Positions 57,339 through 64,000 of a DNA stretch of 64,000 nt are shown here, one piece after another. The notes below the pieces were generated by a model. The model was not told the DNA's origin. It searched no databases and saw only the letters and a list, made by a program, of their open reading frames with translations. Positions within the stretch are counted from its first letter, which is position 1; each line of letters starts with the position of its first letter. The position numbers and the translations under genes were made by a program. This stretch comes from Bacillus alkalisoli. Lineage in GTDB: Bacteria > Bacillota > Bacilli > Bacillales > Bacillaceae_I. Location: NCBI RefSeq assembly GCF_002797415.1, contig NZ_KZ454944.1, positions 1,077,745 to 1,141,744 of the forward strand. The letters run 5' to 3'.

Positions 57339-57452
57339 TAGAGTGACTTTCATAATGTTCAATTACTATACGAAAAACGAACAATCCCCAGAAAATTTAA
57401 ATGGTAAGTAAATAAAATACGAACATATAAGATGAATGTAATATAGCTCAAA
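57339..57452 (+). repeat. AT-rich MITE-like repeat, decayed copy D
   Basis: The left half TAGAGTGACTTTCATAATG and ACTATACGAAAAACGAAC matches the other copies. The right half is eroded to ACGAACATATAAGATGAATG and TAATATAGCTCAA. Lies between fadB and etfB. Confidence 0.5.
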
Positions 57453-57482
57453 AAACTTAATGTTAAAACAGGAGGTAAAGTT

Positions 57483-58256
57483 ATGAATATTTACGTATTA
57501 TTGAAAAGAACATTCGATACAGAAGAAAAAATCACTGTTTCAAATGGTGCTATTAACGAAGATGGAGCAGAATTCATTATTAACCCTTATGATGAGTATG
57601 CAGTAGAGGAAGCAATTCGCGTACGTGACGCTCACGGCGGAGAAATTACAGTTCTTACAGTAGGTACAGAAGATGCAGAAAAAGAACTACGTACTGCTTT
57701 AGCGATGGGTGCTGATAAAGCTGTACTTATTAATACAGAAGACGATGTAGAAAACGGTGATCAATTCACAACATCTAGAATTTTAGCAGAGTACCTAAAA
57801 GATAAAGATGCAGACTTAATCATTGGTGGAAATGTAGCAATTGATGGTGGTTCTGGTCAAGTTGGTCCGCGTGTGGCAGAACTTTTAGATATTCCTTACG
57901 TAACAACGATTACGAAGTTAGACATTGACGGAACAAACGTAACAATCGTTCGTGATGTGGAAGGAGATTCTGAAGTTATAGAAACAACATTACCTTTATT
58001 AGTAACGGCGCAACAAGGTTTAAACGATCCTCGTTATCCTTCATTACCTGGAATTATGAAGGCGAAAAAGAAACCTCTAGATGAGTTAGAACTAGATGAT
58101 CTAGATCTAGAAGAAGACGATGTGGAAGCAAAAACAAAAACATTAGAAATCTATTTACCACCACAAAAAGAAGCAGGAAGAGTTTTACAAGGTGATCTTC
58201 AAGACCAAGTAAAAGAACTTGTAACTGCATTAAGAAACGAAGCAAAAGTAATCTAA
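57483..58256 (+). CDS. etfB: Electron transfer flavoprotein beta subunit
   Basis: 257 aa. AMP-binding beta subunit; pairs with EtfA to take electrons from acyl-CoA dehydrogenases. Visible VLTVGTEDAEKELRTALAMG, the signature VTAQQGLNDPRYPSLPGIM and an acidic loop (ELDDLDLEEDDVE) that is usual in this family. ATG 57483 after AGGAGG. Confidence 0.94.
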   Translation: MNIYVLLKRTFDTEEKITVSNGAINEDGAEFIINPYDEYAVEEAIRVRDAHGGEITVLTVGTEDAEKELRTALAMGADKAVLINTEDDVENGDQFTTSRILAEYLKDKDADLIIGGNVAIDGGSGQVGPRVAELLDIPYVTTITKLDIDGTNVTIVRDVEGDSEVIETTLPLLVTAQQGLNDPRYPSLPGIMKAKKKPLDELELDDLDLEEDDVEAKTKTLEIYLPPQKEAGRVLQGDLQDQVKELVTALRNEAKVI

Positions 58257-58261
58257 TAGTT

Positions 58262-58318
58262 ACAGCTGTTAGCTAAAGCATTAATCAAATCTAACAGCTA
58301 ACGCATAACAGCTCAACA
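58262..58318 (+). repeat. Short GTTAG-type inverted repeat between etfB and etfA
   Basis: AGCTGTTAGCT ... AACAGCTAACGCATAACAGC. Resembles the stretches flanking thrS. It may balance etfB/etfA expression as an mRNA hairpin. Confidence 0.45.
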
Positions 58319-58335
58319 ACAAGGAGGAGAAAATT

Positions 58336-59313
58336 ATGGCAAGAAAAGTTTTGGTACTAGGAGAAACTCGTGACGGTTCATTACGTAACGTATCATTTGA
58401 AGCAATTGCTGCTGGTAAAACAGTTGCAGAAGGTGGAGAAGTTGTAGCTGTATTAGTTGGAGATAGTGTTTCCTCTTTAGCTAATGAACTAATTACTTAT
58501 GGAGCAGATCGCGTTGTAACGGTAGAACATGCTAACTTAAAAACATACACGTCAGATGGTTATTCACAAGCATTAATGGCGGTAATTGACGCTGAAAAAC
58601 CAGAAGGATTAATATTCGGTCATACTGCTCTTGGAAAAGATTTATCTCCAAAGATTGCAAGTAAGTTAAGTGCAGGTCTTGTATCAGATTCAACTAGTGT
58701 AGAAGAAGTTGGCGGAAACATCGTTTTCACTCGTCCAATCTTCTCTGGTAAAGCATTTGAAAAGAAAATTGTAACAAGCGAAATAATATTTGCTACAATC
58801 CGTCCAAACAACATCGCTGTTTTAGAGAAAGATGATGCTAGAACAGGTGAAGTTTCTTCATTAGATGTGGATGTGAAAGATTTACGCACAGTAATTAAAG
58901 AAGTTGTACGAAAAGCTACAGAAGGTGTAGACTTATCTGAAGCGAAAGTAGTAGTAGCAGGTGGACGAGGTGTAAAGAGCGAAGAAGGGTTCGAACCTTT
59001 AAAAGAGCTTGCGGATGTTTTAGGCGCTGCTGTTGGTGCTTCACGTGGAGCATGTGATGCAGAATACTGTGATTACTCCTTACAAATTGGGCAAACAGGT
59101 AAAGTTGTAACGCCAGACCTTTATATCGCTTGCGGTATTTCAGGTGCAATTCAACATTTAGCTGGTATGTCTAACTCAAAAATCATCGTAGCAATCAATA
59201 AAGATCCAGAAGCAAACATTTTCAAAGTTGCGGACTACGGAATTGTAGGCGACCTATTCGAAGTAGTACCAATGTTAACAGAAGAATTCAAAAAATTATT
59301 AGTTACGAACTGA
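58336..59313 (+). CDS. etfA: Electron transfer flavoprotein alpha subunit
   Basis: 325 aa FAD-binding subunit. The C-terminal FAD domain shows VAGGRGVKSEEGF, GASRGACDAEY, QIGQTGKVVTPDLYIACG and ISGAIQHLAGMSNSKIIVAI. AGGAGG precedes ATG 58336. Its TGA stop lies within the first bases of MITE-like copy B (TGAGTACC), so the repeat end may have supplied the stop; length is normal. Confidence 0.95.
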   Translation: MARKVLVLGETRDGSLRNVSFEAIAAGKTVAEGGEVVAVLVGDSVSSLANELITYGADRVVTVEHANLKTYTSDGYSQALMAVIDAEKPEGLIFGHTALGKDLSPKIASKLSAGLVSDSTSVEEVGGNIVFTRPIFSGKAFEKKIVTSEIIFATIRPNNIAVLEKDDARTGEVSSLDVDVKDLRTVIKEVVRKATEGVDLSEAKVVVAGGRGVKSEEGFEPLKELADVLGAAVGASRGACDAEYCDYSLQIGQTGKVVTPDLYIACGISGAIQHLAGMSNSKIIVAINKDPEANIFKVADYGIVGDLFEVVPMLTEEFKKLLVTN

Positions 59314-59467
59314 GTACCTCTCATTATGTATGACTACTATAACGAAAAACGAACTTTACAATATTATTCCTTCTAAGATTGCAATCTAAACTTGAATTTC
59401 GTCCTAGTGTTATTAGCGAAAATTTTGTTTTTCAATAAAGTGAATGTAATTATGAAATTCACTCAAC
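59308..59467 (+). repeat. AT-rich MITE-like repeat, copy B
   Basis: Left end GAACTGAGTACCTCTCATTA and TGACTACTATAACGAAAAACG; right end TTTTGTTTTTCAATAAAGTG and GTAATTATGAAATTCACTCA. The left end equals the reverse complement of copy C's right end (AACTRAGTACC). It starts at the etfA stop codon. Confidence 0.75.
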
Positions 59468-59478
59468 TAAATAATGAT

Positions 59479-59514
59479 AAAAAAAGCAAGAAGGTTATCC
59501 TTCTTGCTTTTTTT
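59479..59514 (+). terminator. Terminator after etfA
   Basis: AAAAGCAAGAAGG / CCTTCTTGCTTTTTTT, 13-bp stem. Confidence 0.9.
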
Positions 59515-59709
59515 AATGGGCTTGAATAGGGGAAATATATGGGGAAGTTATTGAATTTGAAATGTTCACGTTGAGGGAATTTTAGATTAAAAAGGGATTA
59601 AACAATCCCTAAATTAATTGAAAAGTAACAAAATATGCGAAAAGAGGCTTAAATTAAGACTAAAAGCAAAACCTATACGAAAAGATTCAAAAAAAATGAA
59701 AAAATCTCA

Positions 59710-59738
59710 TTGACAATGATTATCATTACTAATATAAT
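59710..59738 (+). promoter_or_regulatory. Consensus sigma-A promoter of the iron transport genes
   Basis: TTGACA (59710-59715), 17-base spacer, TATAAT (59733-59738): an exact consensus promoter, overlapped by a Fur box. Confidence 0.9.
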
Positions 59739-59771
59739 AATCATTGTGGGTGATGTTGATAATCATTATCA
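59711..59771 (+). promoter_or_regulatory. Two Fur boxes before the iron-binding protein gene
   Basis: TGACAATGATTATCA at 59711-59725 (one mismatch to TGATAATNATTATCA) overlaps -35 and spacer. TGATAATCATTATCA at 59757-59771 is a perfect match. Strong repression by Fur-Fe2+ is expected. Confidence 0.9.
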
Positions 59772-59820
59772 ATGAAAAACAACAAATAAAACTACATAAT
59801 TTAAATTGGGGGAAATAAAA

Positions 59821-60939
59821 ATGAATATTTCAGTTAGAAAAATCTTATTCTTTGCAGTCTTGTCTTTCTTACTAGTTTTCACATCAGCTTGTGGACAGAA
59901 TGCAACAGAAAACAATGCTCAAGGGAATCAAGATGTAGCAGATGAAAGCGGCAACAACGAAGAAGTTAAAGAAGAAGAAAAAGATCCAGGTGTTGTAAAT
60001 CTATACACTAGTCGTCACTATGATTCTGACAGAGAGCTTTACGACCTATTTACTGAACAAACAGGTATTACAGTAAATGTAATTGAAGGTAAAGGTGACG
60101 AACTAATAGAGCGTATTAACATAGAAGGTGCAAATACAGAAGCGGATGTGTTTATTACTGCAGATGCTGGTAACTTACACGTAGCAAAAGAAGATGGACT
60201 ATTTCAAGCAATTGAGAGTGAGACTTTATTTAACAATATTCCTGAAAAATTACGAGATGTAGATAATACATGGTTTGGATTAACAAAAAGAGCACGTGTA
60301 ATTGTTTATGCAAAAGATCGTGTTGATCCTTCAGAACTTTCTACTTATGAAGCATTAACTGAGCCAGAGTGGAAAGGAAGAGTATTAGTACGTTCCTCTG
60401 AAAATATGTATAATAAATCAATTTTAGCATCTTTCATTGAACTAATGGGGCCAGAGGCAGCTGAACAATGGGCTGCTGGTATTAATGAAAACATGGCTAG
60501 AACTCCTCAAGGTGGAGATACAGACCAAGCGATTGCTGTTGTTGCTGGCGAAGGCGACATAGCAATCATGAACACATATTATGTAGGGCGTTTATTAAAT
60601 TCAGAAGACCCTGCTGATGTAAAAATTGGAGAAGCAGTTGGAGTATTCTTCCCTAACCAAGAAACAACAGGAACACATGTTAACATTAGTGGAGCTGCTG
60701 TAACAAAGCATGCTAAAAATAAAGAAAATGCAATTAAGTTCTTAGAGTTTTTATCTAGTGAAGAAGCACAAGGTAAGTTTGCAGAAGGTAATAATGAATA
60801 TCCAGCGAACCCTAATGTTGAATGGTCAGAAACTGTTAAGGCATGGGGAGAATTCAAAGAACAAGATATTGAGTTATCTGTTTTAGGAAAAAATCAACAG
60901 GAAGCAATCAGAATCTTTGACAGAATTGGCTGGAAATAA
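59821..60939 (+). CDS. Iron(III) ABC transporter substrate-binding lipoprotein
   Basis: 372 aa lipoprotein of the FbpA/FutA ferric-binding group. Signal peptide with lipobox TSAC, Cys24 as the acylation site, then an acidic linker (about 25-55). Binding-domain motifs: VNLYTSRHYDSDRELYDLF, ADVFITADAGNL, and the twin Tyr of MNTYYVGRL that co-ordinates Fe3+ in this group. ATG 59821 after GGGGGAAAT. Fur-controlled promoter upstream. Inserted between etfA and the usual trxA. Confidence 0.9.
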   Translation: MNISVRKILFFAVLSFLLVFTSACGQNATENNAQGNQDVADESGNNEEVKEEEKDPGVVNLYTSRHYDSDRELYDLFTEQTGITVNVIEGKGDELIERINIEGANTEADVFITADAGNLHVAKEDGLFQAIESETLFNNIPEKLRDVDNTWFGLTKRARVIVYAKDRVDPSELSTYEALTEPEWKGRVLVRSSENMYNKSILASFIELMGPEAAEQWAAGINENMARTPQGGDTDQAIAVVAGEGDIAIMNTYYVGRLLNSEDPADVKIGEAVGVFFPNQETTGTHVNISGAAVTKHAKNKENAIKFLEFLSSEEAQGKFAEGNNEYPANPNVEWSETVKAWGEFKEQDIELSVLGKNQQEAIRIFDRIGWK

Positions 60940-60951
60940 TATTAATATTAA

Positions 60952-60985
60952 GTACCGGTGCACATAGTGGCCGGTATTTTTCTTT
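60952..60985 (+). terminator. Terminator-like hairpin after the iron-binding protein gene
   Basis: TACCGG / CCGGTA with inner pairs, then TTTTTCTTTTTC. Partial readthrough to the permease gene is likely, giving more binding protein than permease. Confidence 0.7.
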
Positions 60986-61078
60986 TTCTATAAGTTGCTA
61001 TTTCTTTAGATATGCGATTTCTGTATAATATATTTTAGAGCGTATTAGTAGTTTCATTGATTAATAGGTCATTATTAA

Positions 61079-62743
61079 ATGAGTGCAAACAAGGATGTGT
61101 CTAGGTTGGGATTTTTACAAAGAAGTAGAAAGCATTTTGATGTTTGGGCAATCTTGAGTATTTTTTTTATTTCTATTATTATAATCCCAAATATCTTAAT
61201 AGGTATTAATTTTTTTTCAGAGGCAACGGAAAATTGGCAACATATTAAAGATTATCTACTTAAAAATTATATAACTAATACTGTTGTATTAATAATATTT
61301 ACTGCTTCTTTTACAATGATTATTGGTACAAGTCTTGCGTGGTTAATTTCGAATTATCACTTTCCATTAAGAAAATTTTTTCGATGGGGGTTAATTTTAC
61401 CATTAGCAATTCCCGCTTATATTGGAGCTTACACATACAATGGAATATTAAATTACACTGGTGTTATTCAATCAACGTTAAGAAATACGTTTGATATTCA
61501 TGTCACTAGTCAAAAGTATTTTAATATTATGAATATACCGGGAGCCATTTTCATTTTTACCATCTTTTTATATCCTTATGTTTATGTAATTACAAAAGGG
61601 TTCCTTGAAAAACAATCAGCAGCTTTATTCGAGAATAGTAGAATATTAGGCGGTGGACCTTTTAAAACGTTCTTTCGTGCAGGATTACCATTATCACGTG
61701 CAGCGATTACAGGCGGAGTGGTGCTAGTTATTCTTGAGGTTTTAAATGATTATGGTGTAGTAAGCTATTTCGGAATTCAAACGTTCAGTACTGCTATTTT
61801 CAGAACGTGGTACGGAATGAAGGATCTTGACTCAGCTTTAAAGCTAGCAGGTATATTAATGGTTATCGTAATTTTTGTGTTAGTTTTAGAAAGGTTAGCA
61901 AGAGGAAAGAAACAGTATAGTTATACTTCTGCGAATATTAGACCGATTGAACCTCAAATTTTAAAAGGATATAAAGGTTGGTTAGTATCTGCTTATTGTG
62001 CACTAATTTTTGGAGTGGCTTTTCTAATTCCAGTGTTTCAACTTACTCGTTGGAGCGTTATGACGTTTGAAAAAATTTGGAGTGCTGAATTTATATCATT
62101 AATTTTCAATTCTGTTTTTGTAGCAACTATCGCTTCCATAATTATTGTAATAATTGCATTGATTGTAGGCAACTATACACGTTTACACAAAGGTTTGATG
62201 CCAAAAGTTTTTTCAAGAATTATAACACTAGGTTACTCGATTCCGGGGGCAGCAATTGCTATAGCAGTTATCACTTTATTTATGTCAATAGATGGATTTT
62301 TGGCGTCTGTTACTAACTTTTTTAATATGAACACTCCAATTGTATTACGTACAACATTAGTGATGCTTGTTTCTGCTTATATCATCCGCTTCATGGCGGT
62401 AGGGTATAATGCGATTGAAGCGGGTTACGAAAAAATTGGTACTAGCTTTACGGAAGCCTCTAGAAGCCTTGGAATGTCTACAGTAAAAACTTTTTATAAA
62501 GTAGATGTGCCAATGTTAAAGGGACCTCTATTTGGTGGGTTTATCCTTGTTTTTGTGGATATTCTAAAAGAGCTTCCTTTAACACTTTTCTTACAACCAT
62601 TTAATTTTTCAACACTTGCAACACAGGCATACAGATATGCGAGTGATGAAATGGTGCAAGAAGCGGCGTTAGCTTCAATGTTAATCATAATAGTAAGCGG
62701 ATTGTGTATTTTTTACTTCCATAAAATACTGGATAATAAATAG
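61079..62743 (+). CDS. Iron(III) ABC transporter permease, fused two-domain
   Basis: 554 aa with about 12 membrane helices and two binding-protein-dependent permease domains (about 65-275 and 345-545), as in FbpB. EAA-type loops: ENSRILGGGPFKTFFRAGLP and TEASRSLGMSTVKTFYKVDV. ATG 61079 has only a weak ribosome binding site (TAGGTC), so the start is slightly uncertain. Confidence 0.88.
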   Translation: MSANKDVSRLGFLQRSRKHFDVWAILSIFFISIIIIPNILIGINFFSEATENWQHIKDYLLKNYITNTVVLIIFTASFTMIIGTSLAWLISNYHFPLRKFFRWGLILPLAIPAYIGAYTYNGILNYTGVIQSTLRNTFDIHVTSQKYFNIMNIPGAIFIFTIFLYPYVYVITKGFLEKQSAALFENSRILGGGPFKTFFRAGLPLSRAAITGGVVLVILEVLNDYGVVSYFGIQTFSTAIFRTWYGMKDLDSALKLAGILMVIVIFVLVLERLARGKKQYSYTSANIRPIEPQILKGYKGWLVSAYCALIFGVAFLIPVFQLTRWSVMTFEKIWSAEFISLIFNSVFVATIASIIIVIIALIVGNYTRLHKGLMPKVFSRIITLGYSIPGAAIAIAVITLFMSIDGFLASVTNFFNMNTPIVLRTTLVMLVSAYIIRFMAVGYNAIEAGYEKIGTSFTEASRSLGMSTVKTFYKVDVPMLKGPLFGGFILVFVDILKELPLTLFLQPFNFSTLATQAYRYASDEMVQEAALASMLIIIVSGLCIFYFHKILDNK

Positions 62744-62790
62744 GGTATGACTATCTAATTTGTAACTTTAAAATGTAAAATATAATTAAC

Positions 62791-62826
62791 AAGGCTGCCT
62801 AGAAGTGCTTTCTGGCAGTCCTTTTC
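62791..62826 (+). terminator. Terminator after the permease gene
   Basis: AAGGCTGCC-TAGAA / TTTCT-GGCAGTCCTTTTC, one bulge. Confidence 0.72.
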
Positions 62827-62927
62827 TATGTTAAGAAACTCTATCATATGCGTTTGTATTTAATCTAAATTTTCCTTATAAAACTACAAAATTTACACAA
62901 TATTAAAACGATATTAATTTTACTTCA

Positions 62928-62957
62928 TTGACGAAAAAAAATAGCCTATGCTATAAT
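62928..62957 (+). promoter_or_regulatory. Promoter of the ABC ATPase gene
   Basis: TTGACG (62928-62933), 18-base spacer, TATAAT (62952-62957). Confidence 0.75.
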
Positions 62958-62963
62958 TAATAC

Positions 62964-62978
62964 TGAAAATCATTATCA
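62964..62978 (+). promoter_or_regulatory. Fur box before the ABC ATPase gene
   Basis: TGAAAATCATTATCA matches TGATAATNATTATCA at 14 of 15 positions, just downstream of the -10 box. Confidence 0.82.
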
Positions 62979-63019
62979 TTGAATATATATATACAGAAAT
63001 TTTAAGAGGGGGGCAAATC

Positions 63020-64000
63020 ATGAGTTTTATACAATTACATCAAGTAACAAAATATTTTCATAATTCCAAGCAACCAGCAGTGAATTCCCTCGACTTATCA
63101 ATAAATGAAGGTGAAATTATTACATTACTTGGCCCTAGTGGATGTGGAAAAACAACAACATTGAGAATGTTAGCGGGTTTTGAACAACCATCTACTGGTA
63201 CAATTAGAGTTGGCAATGAGATAGTGTATGATCACCGTCGTTCACTTCCACCGGAAAAACGCGGAATTGGAATGGTTTTTCAAGATTACGCACTTTTCCC
63301 ACATTTAACAATAGAAAAAAATGTAGCATTTGGCTTAAATAAATATAAATCAAAAGAAAAGAAAGAACGTGTACAAGAAGTATTAGAGTTAGTTGGTCTG
63401 GCTGACTATGCAAAGAGAGTTCCAAGTGAATTATCTGGTGGACAACAACAACGTGTAGCTCTTGCTAGAGCACTTGCACCGAAACCATTAGTAGTACTGA
63501 TGGATGAGCCATTTAGTAATCTAGATGCGGGACTTAGAGAAAGAATGCGTTTTGACATTACAAACATTTTACGTAAAGCTAATACAACTGCAATTATCGT
63601 TACACATGATCAAAAAGATGCTTTCGCTGTTTCTGACCGTGTTGTAGTCATGAAAGATGGAGAAATTCAACAAGTTGCTTCACCACGCGAAATGTATCGT
63701 TGTCCGAAAAATTGCTTTGTTGCACAATTTGTAGGAAAAACGAACCTATTAACAGGAAAACTAGACCAAGACTTAAAGCATGTTCAAACTCATATAGGTA
63801 AGGTTTGTCTACCTGTAGCTACTGAAAAATCAATGGATGAAGTGAAAATCTCTATTCGTCCAGAAGGTTGTAGGCTTGTAGAAGAAGGAAAAGGACGTTA
63901 TTTTGGCGTAGTGGAACGAGTTACCTATAGCGGAGAGTATCAAGAGTTATATATAAGACTTCGTTCAGATATAAATGAAGAGCCTATGGTCTTATACGCA
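63020..64000 (+). CDS. Iron(III) ABC transporter ATP-binding protein, 3' end cut by the window
   Basis: Frame open from ATG 63020 (AGAGGGGGGC upstream) to the window end, 327 codons. Walker A GPSGCGKTT (about 39-47), signature ELSGGQQQRVALARAL, Walker B VVLMDEPFSN and the switch His in VTHDQKDAF. A C-terminal TOBE-like domain begins near 240 (VKISIRPEGCRLVEEG). FbpC/PotA type. It has its own Fur-controlled promoter despite belonging functionally to the two upstream genes. Confidence 0.92.
   Translation, partial: MSFIQLHQVTKYFHNSKQPAVNSLDLSINEGEIITLLGPSGCGKTTTLRMLAGFEQPSTGTIRVGNEIVYDHRRSLPPEKRGIGMVFQDYALFPHLTIEKNVAFGLNKYKSKEKKERVQEVLELVGLADYAKRVPSELSGGQQQRVALARALAPKPLVVLMDEPFSNLDAGLRERMRFDITNILRKANTTAIIVTHDQKDAFAVSDRVVVMKDGEIQQVASPREMYRCPKNCFVAQFVGKTNLLTGKLDQDLKHVQTHIGKVCLPVATEKSMDEVKISIRPEGCRLVEEGKGRYFGVVERVTYSGEYQELYIRLRSDINEEPMVLYA

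Overview
The window is a chromosomal segment of an endospore-forming member of the Bacillaceae. The gene order accD-accA-pfkA-pyk-fxsA-ytvI-ytwI-citZ-icd-mdh-phoPR-polA-mutM-ytaF-coaE-gapB-speD-nrdR-dnaB-ytxC-thrS-infC-rpmI-rplT-ysdA/ysdB-ysdC-sspI-ysgA-pheST-rnhC-zapA-yshB-polX-mutS2-yshE-lcfA-fadR-fadB-etfB-etfA follows the Bacillus subtilis chromosome. Spore genes (sspI, ytaF, ytxC), T-box leaders, frequent TTG/GTG starts and low GC fit this. No rRNA, tRNA, CRISPR, prophage or transposase gene was seen.

Layout. 1-18.4 kb: a cut GntR regulator, acetyl-CoA carboxylase beta and alpha subunits, glycolysis (pfkA, pyk), the TCA genes citZ-icd-mdh, a MaoC-like gene with a perfect cre site, the PhoPR two-component system and an hflKC pair. 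18.7-31.9 kb: DNA repair and replication (polA, mutM, dnaB, nrdR), coaE, gapB under a twin CcpN-type operator, speD with a possible leader peptide, and thrS behind a T-box. dnaI is missing from its usual place after dnaB. 32-44 kb: infC-rpmI-rplT behind an L20-type leader, small membrane proteins, ysdB under a textbook sigma-W promoter, dut, an M42 peptidase, sspI, and pheST behind a T-box. 44-59 kb: rnhC, zapA-cvpA, polX-mutS2, an inserted cluster (26-aa membrane peptide, two DUF1538 membrane proteins, tandem PII-like protein), then fatty acid beta-oxidation (lcfA, fadR, fadB, etfBA). 59.3-64 kb: a Fur-box iron(III) ABC transporter inserted after etfA and cut by the window end.

Two interspersed repeat families sit between genes. 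One is GC-rich: eleven full copies, one short derivative and two remnants. Each copy is a nested hairpin whose arms differ between copies but stay complementary within a copy. The other is an AT-rich, MITE-like element of about 155 bp, with three good copies and one decayed copy.

The observations I rate highest are: (1) a short ORF in the speD leader that ends in Phe-Pro-Pro-Trp-stop inside a foldable leader, a candidate polyamine-responsive arrest peptide; (2) the DUF1538 pair linked to a tandem PII-like protein that retains an internal ribosome binding site and ATG; (3) the covarying repeat family; (4) the absence of dnaI.
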